64,000 nucleotides of DNA from Harmothoe impar (taxonomy: Eukaryota > Annelida > Polychaeta > Phyllodocida > Polynoidae). A program made the position numbers and the translations under genes. A model generated the notes under the pieces. The model saw only the letters and a list, made by a program, of their open reading frames with translations, ran no database searches and was not told where the DNA came from. The stretch spans positions 66,442,808 to 66,506,807 of the forward strand of contig OX381719.1 in the NCBI GenBank assembly GCA_947462335.1, given 5' to 3'. Below, piece after piece: positions 1 through 8,559 of this stretch. Each line of letters begins with the position of its first letter. Within the stretch, counting starts at the first letter, position 1.

Positions 1-1115
1 ACTTAACACTTAAATAGACCGCGTGTTTGTACAAGCTAACCGTTTTTATCAGTGCAAAAATTAAATAAGCATCGGATAGAACACTAAAAAAAGAGAAAGT
101 AATCCGGCGCTTAGTATAAGGCACCAGTTTTATCATGAGACACCGAAAGTCTGGTTTTTTTAAGGTGAATAAGACGGTCGACTGAGAGCTCCAAACTAAC
201 CAAAAACGTACCAGAGGGAGAACGTACCCGACAGGGCAGGGGCCTTCTACACCCCGGCTCTGATTGATGAGCAAGCGACAAGTGCTACAGAGGGCCTATT
301 CCTCTTTTGAGGTGGGCCCGAAATTGAACAAAAGAATAAACTCAAGAAAAAGCCTTAGGCTTAAAAGAGTTGTAGATACTGATTTTAACGAAGAAGTCAC
401 ATTCATTAGTTTACAAATAGCCCGTGTAAGTACGCCCATGTCTTGCTTATTTCTCATAGGGTTGTAAGATAGTCACATCATGATGCACATCATCATAAAC
501 ACGATCATGATACCTTTCATGGTAAGTAGACTCGCCTCTCTGCCCTCTCTTTTAGAGAGGGCAGAGAAGCGAGTCTCACTCTTAAAAAACCCTGCCCCTC
601 CCCCCCCCCCTCCCCCCCTCCCCCCCCCATGCATCTTAAAGAGTGCCCCCCAGAGTGCCCCTCTCCCCCTAGAAAAAAAGAGCCACATTTTTAAATTATT
701 TTTTAGCAAGCTTTTTCAGCTTGCTTTTTTTTTCTTTTTTTAAATTTATTTATCCATCAAAATCTCAAGTGACTTATTTTGAAAGCCAACCTAGTAGTCA
801 CGTGACCCCCTTAAGTAGGTCACTTCCCGTCACGTGACCTATTTGAATTTCCCGCCAACATGGTGGTCACGTGACCCTCTTAAGTAGGTCACTTCCGGTC
901 ACGTGACCTATTTGAATTTCCCGCCCAAAGGTCACGTGACCGGAAGTAGGTCACTTCCGGTCACGTGACCTATTTGAATTTCCCGCCAAAAGGGAGGCCT
1001 CTCATTGGCTGCTTTTGAATTTCCCGCCAAAAGGGAGGCCTCTGATTGGCTGCAGGTCGATTGAGTAATAAACAGTACTTAACTATAGTCCCGTTCCGAT
1101 ACATACTATACTACT
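1..1115. mobile_element. Element N1: right end of an N4-type Polinton-like element (partial)
   Basis: This segment is nearly collinear with the right end of the complete element N4 (about 62586-63723), so it is the right part of a related element whose body lies left of the window. It ends at ...CTATACTACT, the terminus shared by all the elements here. The next bases (TTTCCG, 1116-1121) are the expected 6-bp target duplication, but the partner copy is outside the window. The junction lies in a coding frame of element N2, so N1 inserted into N2. Bases 1-481 hold no gene I can support; 482-1115 is the terminal repeat. Confidence 0.85.
482..1115. repeat. Right terminal repeat of N1
   Basis: Homologous to the 650-bp TIR of N4. 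In order it holds an inverted repeat of about 20-bp arms near 525-575, a C-rich tract (about 595-630, G-rich on the other strand), then an array of CACGTG E-boxes, CCGGAAGT ETS-type sites, CCAAT boxes and TTTGGCGGGAAA E2F-type sites (about 790-1050), and finally the conserved terminal 60 bp. The inner boundary is inferred from alignment by eye to N4. Confidence 0.75.
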
Positions 1116-1523
1116 TTTCCGGTTTCAATTGCTGCTCTTCCGACGTGTCTGATATCTCTTCCACCGTTACATAGCTCGCTTCCTTCCAGTTCAGCGGGAA
1201 TTTTGAGCTGAACGTTAGCTTGCTCAGACCGTTCGCGTTTTTCATTCTCTTCCAGTCTACCTGTGGTTTTTTTCCCTGGAGAATTTAGTTTCTTTTAAAA
1301 CCTGGATCGCCTCCTCTAGCGAACCTTTGGTGCGCAGAGGAACAACGATGATCAAGTCGTCGTCGTGCACGTTAGTCCATTCTGTAGGGAGGATGATCTC
1401 AGTCAGAGCCGCTTCGTACGCTTCGGGCAGAAGGAGCGGCGAGTCGAAGTGAGTTCGGAAAGACGTCAAGCTGTTGTCAGGATAATACTCCATAGAGCTG
1501 TTGCTAGGTAGAGTGATGTTCAT
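1116..1523 (-). pseudogene. LPSNSS-family Polinton protein, 5' part, frameshifted and cut by N1
   Basis: The ATG at 1521-1523 opens an 88-aa frame beginning with the pattern LPSNSSM-x-Y-x-PDNSLTSF, followed by a P-x-EW segment. This start is a recognisable signature of an uncharacterised protein family found repeatedly in animal Polinton-like elements, where it is normally several hundred residues long. The frame stops at 1257 after an A-run near 1270. A second minus-strand frame stays open from there to the N1 junction at 1115, so the gene is broken by one frameshift and then physically interrupted by N1. A 22-base A-tract lies directly before the ATG. Function unknown; a virion role is only a guess. 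Confidence 0.6.
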
Positions 1524-1545
1524 TTTTTTTTTTTTTTTTTTTTTT

Positions 1546-1857
1546 CTACGTTATTTTTTTGACGGGGATCCACTCGTTGAACTTGTCGTCGTAACCTAAC
1601 CAACGTACGAAAGCTAACTCTTTACCGTCGACGGTCTTGCGGCGCAACACCTCGTCTATCAGGTAGTTGTTGTCGTAACGACTCTTGTACACCTTCTGAA
1701 CCTCTTCCGGGTAGAAGACGCCTTTTATCTCCTCGCCCTTGTCGTCTTTCAGCTCGAACCCTCTGCTTCCCAACGTCTTAGCAACGTCGACCACTTCCTC
1801 GCGCCAATTTCCCTCGTACCCTTTGTCGAAGGCGCCTTTAGTTCTCAACATCCTCAC
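1546..1857 (-). CDS. Integrase C-terminal region with chromodomain (frame-shifted from the catalytic part)
   Basis: This frame continues the integrase. It has the conserved post-catalytic segment MLRTKGAFDKGY, a small beta-barrel-like stretch ending in YPEEVQKVY, and a C-terminal chromodomain (about residues 62-103) with the pattern YLIDEVLRRK...FVRWLGYDDKFNEWIP. Chromodomains at the integrase C-terminus are known in Polintons and chromoviral retrotransposons, where they bias insertion through histone marks. The frame is open upstream of its first ATG and overlaps the end of the catalytic frame, so the two were one protein. The shift lies near a Lys-coding A-run at about 1893-1915. A real mutation, an assembly homopolymer error and recoding are all possible. 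Confidence 0.8.
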   Translation of the reverse strand: MRMLRTKGAFDKGYEGNWREEVVDVAKTLGSRGFELKDDKGEEIKGVFYPEEVQKVYKSRYDNNYLIDEVLRRKTVDGKELAFVRWLGYDDKFNEWIPVKKIT

Positions 1858-1861
1858 TCTG

Positions 1862-2683
1862 TCACCCGGAGCGATGACGTCGACGGCGGACGTCTTTGTT
1901 TTTTTTCTTCTTTTTCCATATTTCGTCTATTTGTTTGTTAGTTGGGAGATCTTGTCGGTAGAAAACTGTTTCGCTGTTTTCCGAGCTGACTTGAGCCGGC
2001 GCCATTTTCAACGTCTTGTGGTGAGTGCGATTGTAAGAAGACACTACATGGTGCAGTACGTCTACGTAGCGATACGTGCGCTTGTGTGTGAAATAACGCC
2101 ACAGCTTCTCCTTCAGACTGCGGTTCAAGCGCTCCACTAGACTAGCTTTGATGTCGTCGTTCTCGCCAGTGAAGAACTCTATGCCCTCGCTCTTCAAGTG
2201 ATCTTGAAAGATCTTGTTCAAAAACTCTTTCCCCTTGTCTGTCTGAACAGTGCGCGGTCGTCTCTCGCCAGTGCCTGTCATCTCTCGGAAGGCCTCGGTG
2301 ACATCAGCGCCGCTCTTGGATTTAATGGGAACGGCCCACGCGTACCTAGAGAAAACGTCGATCGCCGTCACCACGTACCGGAAGCGGTCGTTGTGAGACG
2401 CCAAAGCTTGCATGTCCATCAGATCTATCTGCCACTGCTGATCGATTGCGCCGGTTATAGTCTTGTTCCTTGCGAATTTTCTCCGAATGGGTTTATGTTT
2501 AGTGTAGGCGTCCAGCGACACTAAAGCATCTCGGATGACGGCCGGGTTCAGGTGGCGAAAATGATGTTTCTGGAGTTTAGTCACGCTAGTGAAACTGGAG
2601 GGCGCTTTGACGTCGGTATATCTAGCTACTACGCGCTTCTTTTCTTTTTCCTTCTTGGTCAGTCTCTTCACTGGTTTGCCCAT
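1862..2683 (-). CDS. INT: Polinton integrase, RVE (DDE) catalytic domain
   Basis: A 273-aa protein from an ATG at 2681-2683. After a basic N-terminus and the family-typical segment DAYTKHKPIRRKF comes an RVE-type core with catalytic Asp in QIDLMDM (about residue 87), Asp in QTDKGKEF and Glu in ERLNRSLKEK: the D,D(35)E arrangement of retroviral-type integrases. Polinton integrases insert the linear element and make 6-bp target duplications, which matches the TSDs of N3 and N4. A canonical N-terminal HHCC zinc finger is not evident. The frame ends in a poly-Lys stretch and out-of-frame tail; the chromodomain follows in another frame. It lies 37 bp downstream of the 379-aa gene. It is the only integrase seen in the window and a plausible trans-acting enzyme for all the elements. 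Confidence 0.92.
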   Translation of the reverse strand: MGKPVKRLTKKEKEKKRVVARYTDVKAPSSFTSVTKLQKHHFRHLNPAVIRDALVSLDAYTKHKPIRRKFARNKTITGAIDQQWQIDLMDMQALASHNDRFRYVVTAIDVFSRYAWAVPIKSKSGADVTEAFREMTGTGERRPRTVQTDKGKEFLNKIFQDHLKSEGIEFFTGENDDIKASLVERLNRSLKEKLWRYFTHKRTYRYVDVLHHVVSSYNRTHHKTLKMAPAQVSSENSETVFYRQDLPTNKQIDEIWKKKKKNKDVRRRRHRSG

Positions 2684-2720
2684 GGTGGGCTTGTTGAGGG
2701 CGTGAACGACGAGCTCGCCG

Positions 2721-3860
2721 CTAGGCGGTTGCGCCCTTTCCTTTTCTTACGCGGCACGCTCCTATAGGAAATAGGAAAAGTTCACGGTCGTCCTCCTCGT
2801 CTTCAGAGGATTGATCGTCCACCACCTGGAGAGAAGAGTCTGCTGCTGCTACTGCTGCTGCTGCTGCTGCTGCTTCTCCTTCTTCCGAGTCGAAGCTCGG
2901 TCGTTTCCGACCTCTGTCAGCAAGCCGTGTGTCCAAACTTTGGCCAGGTCCGCTCGCTTTATACAGATGGTTTCCGATCAAGGAGTCTGTGGGAACTGCT
3001 TCGCGCAGCGCTTTCGTGAACGGCGAGTAGCCCGCCGGTCTGGGCGCCGTCTTCCTGAACCTGGCGGCGTCGTTCAGTAAGTCCACTATGTTGATGCGAC
3101 GCTCAGGTGGTATTCTCCGACCCGACATCTCGCGCACCGCACCGTCCTCGTTCCACTTGATCACACCGGATTTCTCCAATTGTTTGTACAGCGCCACGGT
3201 CCGAGTGCGATTCCTCTTGGGAACTTGGTTCACCAACCGCTCGAGTAGGGACGCGCTGGCCTCTTCAGCAGACTGACGGAGGTGAGCCGGGGGCGAAGAA
3301 GAGTAGGACGAAGAGATGTTGCTGTTGTGGGGATTCGCGAGAAAAAATTGCAATCTATTCAACAACCTTCGGTATTTCAACATTTTCTCGCGCGATTCCA
3401 AAGTGGGGTCGTTCAACACTAAATCCAAGTCCCTGTAGATAAACTGTAGCACCTGGTGCAAGGCCGCGTCGGGATGAAGGGACTGTTCTGCCTGCTTGTG
3501 GTAATAGGCCATGGAGGCAGGTAGGCGGGCGGCGGTGGCAGGAGCGGAACTCTCGTTCTTTTCAGTGCGCTCATCAGGAAGAGGAGGAAGGTTTGGAGCA
3601 GTAGAAGTACTAGCAGCAGCGACTGCAGTAGTAGCAGCGCTAGTAGTAGCAGCAGCAGCGGGCACATGATGAAGTAGACCTGCTCGTGATGATTTGTAGA
3701 GCGTCTCAGGATCCACGAGCGCTAAACGTTTGTAGTGTTGTTGCTGCTCTGAGTCCGTCATGGGGACGACGGTGGCAATGACGCTGGTGATGGCGGTAGT
3801 GGTGGTGGTGGTGGTGGTGGTGGTGCTGTCGGCGAGTAGGTGTCGAATGAGGTGTCTCAT
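2721..3860 (-). CDS. Conserved Polinton protein of unknown function (379 aa)
   Basis: The ATG at 3858-3860 overlaps the stop region of the upstream 110-aa gene by 4 bp, a compact coupled arrangement. The N-terminus has Thr and Ala low-complexity runs. The middle has the family-typical LVDPETLY segment and a helical region DLDLVLNDPTLESREKMLKY. Residues about 215-300 carry the conserved C-terminal module with IKWNEDG, RRIPPERRINIVDLLNDA and FTKALREAVPTDSLIGNH. Similar proteins recur in animal Polintons next to the ATPase and integrase. Their role is not established; minor virion or scaffold functions have been proposed for genes in this position. The acidic and Ala-rich tail contains a GCA/GCT-type trinucleotide run. 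The frame is intact. Confidence 0.65.
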   Translation of the reverse strand: MRHLIRHLLADSTTTTTTTTTTAITSVIATVVPMTDSEQQQHYKRLALVDPETLYKSSRAGLLHHVPAAAATTSAATTAVAAASTSTAPNLPPLPDERTEKNESSAPATAARLPASMAYYHKQAEQSLHPDAALHQVLQFIYRDLDLVLNDPTLESREKMLKYRRLLNRLQFFLANPHNSNISSSYSSSPPAHLRQSAEEASASLLERLVNQVPKRNRTRTVALYKQLEKSGVIKWNEDGAVREMSGRRIPPERRINIVDLLNDAARFRKTAPRPAGYSPFTKALREAVPTDSLIGNHLYKASGPGQSLDTRLADRGRKRPSFDSEEGEAAAAAAAVAAADSSLQVVDDQSSEDEEDDRELFLFPIGACRVRKGKGATA

Positions 3861-4189
3861 ATACGGAGAATGCTCTTTATAAGCGGTAAGGCCATCCCTA
3901 TGAGAGCCAGAATGAGGAAACCTCCCTCTTGTACCAAGACGCGTCTCTTTTTTTTGATGGGCGTAGATTTTTTGCCGACCTCCCTCAACACGTCAGCCGA
4001 TTCTCGAAGCTTGTCCAGTTGTTTGTCGCTGAGCGGGATGTTCCCTACCAGTAAATTGTGACAGATCTCACTTAACGCTGCGATCAGATCGTCGCTTCCA
4101 GAGTCTATTAGATGCGAGCAGTCCTTTGGCGAGCACTTAGCTAAGTGCTTGAGAGTACCAAAGTGTCTTTCGAGTAGATGAGAAGACAT
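3857..4189 (-). CDS. Small Polinton protein with C-terminal membrane segment (110 aa)
   Basis: The ATG at 4187-4189 is preceded directly by an 8-base A-tract. The protein has an N-terminal helical part (LKHLAKCSPKDCSHLI, ALSEICHNLLVGNIPLSDKQ), a basic Lys/Arg stretch (about residues 75-85) and a hydrophobic Gly-containing tail, GGFLILALIGMALPLIKSIL. This layout recurs in a small gene beside the packaging ATPase in animal Polintons and adintoviruses. A membrane-active or minor virion role is plausible by layout only. It lies 9 bp after the ATPase stop and overlaps the next gene by 4 bp. Confidence 0.6.
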   Translation of the reverse strand: MSSHLLERHFGTLKHLAKCSPKDCSHLIDSGSDDLIAALSEICHNLLVGNIPLSDKQLDKLRESADVLREVGKKSTPIKKKRRVLVQEGGFLILALIGMALPLIKSILRI

Positions 4190-4198
4190 TTTTTTTTG

Positions 4199-4918
4199 CT
4201 ACTGCTTTCTCTTGTTCTTTTTTTTGTCTAGCGGTACGAACACTAGCTGAGAGTGTATGGACGTCAAAGAGGAGCGTATTCTCAGATCGTCAGGTGTTGA
4301 CTGCTTGAAGTCCAGAAGGAGGTATGAGTGAGGTCGCTTGAGTTCATGGGTAAATATACTAGAGAGGGCCGCCGCGTTGGACGGAAACACCTGGCGAGAC
4401 AGACTAGCTATTTGCCCCATGTCGCGCGGGTTCTTGAAAACGATCATGTAGTGAGCGTTCAGACTCATAGTTCGAAAGTCGGGTGATTTCTGGAATAGGT
4501 TCTGAGTGATGTATATGACGCTCACGTTCCAGTGATGCGAGTATTTAGTAAAGATGTCGGCTACCACTTGCTGATTGGAACTGCTCATCAGATCGTCCAA
4601 TATCAGTAGAGTGTGGGGTCGTAAAGCGTCTTCTGCTACTTCCACGTCTCCCGCTATAGACTCTTTGCTAGGAAGACCTTCTCTGAATTCCACACCGTAC
4701 TGATTTTGCATTTTTTCAAACAGAGGTTGCCACTCGCCGTAATGGTAAAAAGTCTTTTCCACCGGCGGCGTGACCAAATTGTTCACGTCGCTCAGAAATT
4801 GATCCACCAAGCGCGATTTTCCACAACCCGACGGACCGCTAATGATACAACTAAAGGGTCCTTGTAGTCGAGCGTCGAAATGAATTTCTGTGAAGAGTTT
4901 GCTTTTACTACTGGACAT
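4199..4918 (-). CDS. FtsK/HerA-type (A32-like) genome-packaging ATPase
   Basis: A 239-aa protein from an ATG at 4916-4918. It has a Walker A P-loop, SGPSGCGKSRL (about residues 28-38), and a Walker B, LLILDDL (about 105-111), followed by a sensor-like segment (VSVIYITQNLF). This matches the DNA-packaging ATPases of Polintons and adintoviruses, related to poxvirus A32 and the FtsK/HerA superfamily, which pump DNA into capsids. Length fits the family (about 220-260 aa). It heads the tight minus-strand cluster. Its 5' leader on the minus strand is almost entirely A (4919-4936, interrupted once), directly abutting the ATG. The C-terminus is Lys-rich. The frame is intact. Confidence 0.9.
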   Translation of the reverse strand: MSSSKSKLFTEIHFDARLQGPFSCIISGPSGCGKSRLVDQFLSDVNNLVTPPVEKTFYHYGEWQPLFEKMQNQYGVEFREGLPSKESIAGDVEVAEDALRPHTLLILDDLMSSSNQQVVADIFTKYSHHWNVSVIYITQNLFQKSPDFRTMSLNAHYMIVFKNPRDMGQIASLSRQVFPSNAAALSSIFTHELKRPHSYLLLDFKQSTPDDLRIRSSLTSIHSQLVFVPLDKKKNKRKQ

Positions 4919-5225
4919 TTTTTTTTGTTTTTTTTTCAGGACGCGTCAGAGAGCGGTTGTGTGTGTGACTGTCTGCTGTGTTTCTCACTCGAACGGTCGG
5001 TAGTGAATGGTTGTGGAGAAAAGTCAGCCGACCTTTTTATTGATACCGGCCGGTGTCACAGTAGCGGCGGCAGAAGTGACTTTTTTTTGCGATAAAATTC
5101 TATTTTCACTCAATAGTCATAAATGTTTGTATCAGACTCCAGAGGAGTCTGATACAAATATTTATTTTTTTTTAAAAAAAGAAGAAGAGGAGGAGGAGGA
5201 GGAGGAGGAGGAGGAGGAGGAGGAG

Positions 5226-5261
<36 letters not shown>

Positions 5262-5266
5262 ATCAT
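4919..5266. other. Intergenic region with a perfect 15-bp hairpin and homopurine tracts
   Basis: Between the ATPase start and the 3' end of the upstream minus-strand ORF there is no convincing gene. It holds a perfect inverted repeat (arms TTTGTATCAGACTCC, 5126-5140, and its complement, 5144-5158, with a 3-nt loop), a (GAG)n tract at about 5184-5225 and a long T-run near 5230-5261. The hairpin next to T-rich DNA could end or process transcripts, which is inference. Confidence 0.6.
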
Positions 5267-5917
5267 TTAGGCAAAGCTCGTCGCTTTGCCGGTTTTTTTT
5301 CTATTTCTGTGTTGTGACACGATCGTCTCGAAAAAGCAATAAGGCGTGTGAGCGCGGCGGTGACAAATACATATTGGAGCGTATGGTTTAAAATAGTGCG
5401 TCCCTATCTTCTTCAATTCGGCTGCGTTGCAATATGCGGGATAACAAGTGACGACGTCGAAACGTTTAGAGACCGTGTTCACGTCGGCCACAACGCGCGC
5501 CCACCGAGTGGGAGCTGCAGTCGCTCCCAAGAAACCGATCGGCTTGTCGAATCGTTTCATAGCACTTATTCTCACTTTATAAGAGGAGGCAGGGTGAGGA
5601 GAGTAGCGGCGCTCTTTCTTTTCATGAAACGCCCAACGAGTGGGGGCGCTGAGAGCAGCTGTTATGCAATAGTAGAGTAAATGCTGTTCTGAGAAGACGG
5701 CTCTCGGCCATGTCGCTACGTTTTCCTTTTCCGCTCTTGTATAACGACGATGGCGCTCAGCTTTGCATTTCTCGAGAATTCGGTACGCCTCAAGAGAAGC
5801 GTGAACCTCAACTACGTGACGCTCTCTCCTTTGAGATAAAAAAATAGCCGGGCAGTTGAGGAGAGCGCTTTGTTCGCGCGACCGTCTTTTAGAAACTCGC
5901 GCCCTCTGCAGCGCCAT
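5267..5917 (-). CDS. Unrecognised basic protein (216 aa)
   Basis: I do not recognise this protein. It starts at an ATG (5915-5917) about 220 bp downstream of a minus-strand TATA box (TATAAAA, complement of 6136-6142), which supports it being expressed. It is Arg/Lys/His-rich with several Cys near the C-terminus (VTCYPAYCN, ICICHRR, TPYCFF) and repeats the short motif APTRWA twice (about residues 92 and 135). No signal peptide or clear membrane segment is visible. It is separated from the ATPase cluster by a hairpin region and diverges from the Ala-rich gene at 6768. It may be a lineage-specific accessory gene or a chance long frame in GC-rich DNA; the TATA box tips me to the former. Confidence 0.4.
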   Translation of the reverse strand: MALQRARVSKRRSREQSALLNCPAIFLSQRRERHVVEVHASLEAYRILEKCKAERHRRYTRAEKENVATWPRAVFSEQHLLYYCITAALSAPTRWAFHEKKERRYSPHPASSYKVRISAMKRFDKPIGFLGATAAPTRWARVVADVNTVSKRFDVVTCYPAYCNAAELKKIGTHYFKPYAPICICHRRAHTPYCFFETIVSQHRNRKKTGKATSFA

Positions 5918-6695
5918 ATTTCTTTCCTCCGAAACAAAAAAGACTGAGTGAAAATAAAAATTTAAGAAAACAAAAAGCTCAAAGAAAAAAAATAAGCAAT
6001 AAGCAGACTCAGCTCGAAATTCCCTGCTGGCGTGATGGCGGTGACTGCAGGCGGTGGCGGCGGTCGGCTGGCCGGCGGTGGCGGTGTCGGCGGCGATGGT
6101 AGAAGGGTGTGTGGAAAGAGAGACGCATCTCAGTCTTTTATAGGAGCGGCGAGTCTGACATTTTCAGCTGTCGCATGCTGACCTGCTGCTATCATAAGAG
6201 AAACAAAAGCCCTAATCACACTTTTCAGCTGGATCCTTCCACCCCGCCAGACATGGATCCCAGATGGGAAGGCGGTTTAAAATTAAATCCGTGTACCGAC
6301 TGTCATACAATAGGGTAATTAGTTGAACGCGTGTTACCTGTATAAAGGATTAACGGGTCATGGGCTCAGCGTGTGTATAGAAAAACAACTACAGGTAGCG
6401 TGAACAAAGCGACCCCCTCCCTTTCTGTCACTCTGTCTGTGACTAGAGGGTGCGCGTGTGGTAAGCGGCTTATATCTAAAGAAAAAAACAAATCACCCTC
6501 GCCTGTCATCAGCAGACAGCCGGCCGGCGGCTGGAAAATGCGATTAGAGGGATGATGAGCCACGTAGTAAGCGACTTAAGGCTGATCTAAAGACCTGCCG
6601 TGAAGGGGCAGCTGGCCGGTGGCTTGAAAAAAGGCGGGGCGTAAGGGTATATAAGGGGAGTGAAACCACATTCAGCATCGTCATCATCGTTCACG

Positions 6696-6737
<42 letters not shown>

Positions 6738-6767
6738 GCACCGCGCCTCAATTTGCAGATCCTCGTG
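5918..6767. promoter_or_regulatory. Divergent promoter hub of N2
   Basis: A gene-free region between the minus-strand 216-aa frame and the plus-strand Ala-rich gene. It contains a minus-strand TATA (TTTTATA at 6136-6142 on the plus strand) and a plus-strand TATA (TATATAA, 6648-6654, followed by GGGGAG). CAGCTG E-boxes flanked by A/T (TTTTCAGCTG near 6168 and 6226) match motifs repeated in the hubs of O and N3. A (CTA)n run at about 6697-6730 lies in the 5' leader. No operator can be assigned to a specific factor. Confidence 0.7.
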
Positions 6768-7403
6768 ATGGAAAGTTGCTACCGTGACATGAAGCGGAAT
6801 GACGAAGCGGCGCGCGAATGTGAAGCTGATGCTGTAGCCTCTGCTACTGCTGCTGCTAGTGCTGCTCAGCGTGCTACTGCTGCATTTACTGCGGCTGTTA
6901 GTGACGCGGGTCGTGATGACGTTGTTGTTGTTGCCGCTGCGGCTGTGACTGCTGCTGTTGCTGCCGCCGATGCAGCTACTCATGCCACCGATGCCGACGC
7001 TGCTGCTGCTGATGCTGTTGCGGCTGCCGATGACGCCGCTGATAACGCTACTAGTGCCCGCTCTGCCGCCCTTGCTACTGTCGCTGCTGCTGTTGTTGCT
7101 AATGCTCACGCTACTGCTGCTGCCGCTGCTGCTACTGCTGCTGCCGCTGCTGCTACTGCTGCTACCGCTGCTGCCGATGCTGCTGCCGATGCTGCCGATG
7201 CTGCTGCCGATGCTGATGTTAGCAGTCGCGTCGACAAAGAATCGTCATTTGTCACTCTTAAAGCCGCTCCAGTGGAACGCGCGACGGGTAGTAGGGCTAC
7301 CAACGCGACGGCCGGATGGTGCAAATGGTGTCGTCGCTTCTGCTCGTGCGCTTGCTTTTCTTCCGGTCCTACCTGCTGCTGCTACGGTATGATAGTGTTA
7401 TAG
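6768..7403 (+). CDS. Ala-rich low-complexity protein with Cys-rich tail (211 aa)
   Basis: I chose the first ATG in frame (6768-6770), about 115 bp downstream of TATATAA. After a charged N-terminus (CYRDMKRNDEAARECEAD) the protein is dominated by Ala with interspersed Asp, Thr and Val, encoded mostly by GCT/GCC/ACT codons, to about residue 155. A mixed segment and a short Cys-rich C-terminus (WCKWCRRFCSCACF, then TCCCYG) follow. No known domain is seen. A decayed relative of the 3' part lies in N4 on the minus strand (about 61795-61960), so the gene is a recurrent cargo. The style resembles the Ala-rich N-terminus of the genes at 9910 and 17661. An alternating-helix nuclear or virion protein is possible; function unknown. 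Confidence 0.55.
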   Translation: MESCYRDMKRNDEAARECEADAVASATAAASAAQRATAAFTAAVSDAGRDDVVVVAAAAVTAAVAAADAATHATDADAAAADAVAAADDAADNATSARSAALATVAAAVVANAHATAAAAAATAAAAAATAATAAADAAADAADAAADADVSSRVDKESSFVTLKAAPVERATGSRATNATAGWCKWCRRFCSCACFSSGPTCCCYGMIVL

Positions 7404-7514
7404 TGTTTGAATGAGAACGCGCGTAGTTACACATAGACGCTGTTACAGATGTGCTTTTTTATTCGAAAATATAATTTTAACATAAGATGGAACTTGTTGT
7501 GTTTTTTTCTATAT

Positions 7515-7911
7515 ATACGTTGTTTGTTTACAAACAGTCACGTGTCACGTGGTGTTGTTTACAAACAAGAGAGCCACGTGGTGTTGTTTACAAACAAACC
7601 CTAAGTAGGTCACGTTACCCTAGTTACCAGAATGCCGGCTTCTGATTGGCTGAGCCTAAGTAGGTCACGTGACGTAAGTAGGTCACGTTACCATAGTTAC
7701 CAGAATGCCAGCCTCTCATTGGCTGAGAGCTTCTAAGTAGGTCAGTAGGTCACCCAGAATGCTGGCTTCTGATTGGCTGAGAGCCCTAAGTAGGTCACGT
7801 TACCATGGCAACGGGTCACGTGACCAAATGGAGGCCTCTGATTGGCTGCATGTCGATTGAGTAATAAACAGTACTTAACTATAGTCCCGTTCCGATACAT
7901 ACTATACTACT
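7515..7911. repeat. Right terminal repeat of N2 with FOX, E-box and CCAAT motif array
   Basis: Ends in the common terminus at 7911. It contains three palindromic forkhead-type sites (TGTTTACAAACA at 7525-7536, and TTGTTTACAAACAA near 7555 and 7584), several CACGTG E-boxes and repeated TAAGTAGGTCACGT units. ATTGGCTG CCAAT boxes occur near 7647, 7718, 7775 and 7838. The forkhead palindromes are not seen in the other elements' ends. The left partner is outside the window. Confidence 0.75.
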
Positions 7912-8007
7912 GACGTCCTTCCAATGTTTCTTTACCTCACATGCATCATAGGGCACTGTTTCTCTTCTTGCTTCTAGTGGGAGTTGCTTTTTCTTTCTTG
8001 GACTCAT
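7912..8007 (-). pseudogene. Gene X, 5' fragment truncated by N2 insertion
   Basis: From the ATG at 8005-8007 this reads the first ~31 codons of gene X (beginning MSPRKKKQLPLEA) on the minus strand. Homology stops at 7912, where the N2 terminus begins; the junction bases GACGTC are also present in the uninterrupted N4 copy (about 56143-56148). The rest of this copy should lie beyond the left end of N2, outside the window. Confidence 0.85.
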
Positions 8008-8430
8008 TTGGAGAGTTTCGATGCTCTGTAGCGTCGACACTTCGATAAGAAAAGAAGCTGTAAAAGTAGAAATAACCCTCATAACATGCTGAGCGAGCGT
8101 GGAGTGGACGATGCTACGATGATGAAGGGCGAGTCGAGAAAGTGTGATGGGTGAGAGCGACGTTTCACTCCTTATGTACCCTGTCCTAGATAATCCTCTT
8201 AAACAGCTGAAAAGACTCTCTCAGTACAGAGTCTCTACTCAATTAAGTGATCTGTTAAGTAAGTTTTCACATGCTACTTGACTACTGCAGGTGGGTTTAG
8301 ACTTAAGCAGCTTAGTGCACACACGTGTCTGTTAGAAAGCTACCTGCACACCTGCCTTCCTTTTTCACTAGTATTTACCCCTTGCCGACTAATAAGGCGC
8401 CTATACACGTGTCAGCCTCCTTATATACGT
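8008..8430 (-). promoter_or_regulatory. Gene X promoter and leader (O, left copy)
   Basis: Nearly identical to the N4 gene X leader (56238-56657). A minus-strand TATA box is visible as TTATATA on the plus strand (8421-8427). Beyond it the copy diverges from N4 and runs into an inverted repeat (TTCTTCCTCTC / GAGAGGAAGAA, about 8433-8455) also found near the left end of N3. Confidence 0.65.
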
Positions 8431-8559
8431 CATTCTTCCTCTCGAGAGGAAGAAGCGTGTCTCTTCGTTTTTTTTTTGTTTAAGAAGTGAGAGTCTTTAA
8501 GATCACGTGCCTGGAAGCGACTTGATGAAGCAAGTGACTAGAAGCGACGACGTCACATG

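Larger units (their letters stand above)
1116..7911. mobile_element. Element N2: Polinton/Maverick-like element with integrase-ATPase block (right part)
   Basis: The segment lies between the N1 insertion junction and its own right terminus at 7911 (...CTATACTACT). It carries a tight minus-strand cluster typical of Polintons and a plus-strand Ala-rich gene. The bases after 7911 (GACGTC) fall inside gene X of element O, so N2 inserted there; the left end and second TSD copy are beyond the window. Two minus-strand genes are frameshifted at A-runs; the others are open. The missing left part could hold capsid, protease or polymerase genes. Confidence 0.85.

Noticed and set aside
5267..5917. Identification of the 216-aa protein as the Polinton cysteine protease
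   Set aside because: I see no adenain-type His/Asn-Cys catalytic arrangement, and its position and composition do not fit. Left as unrecognised.
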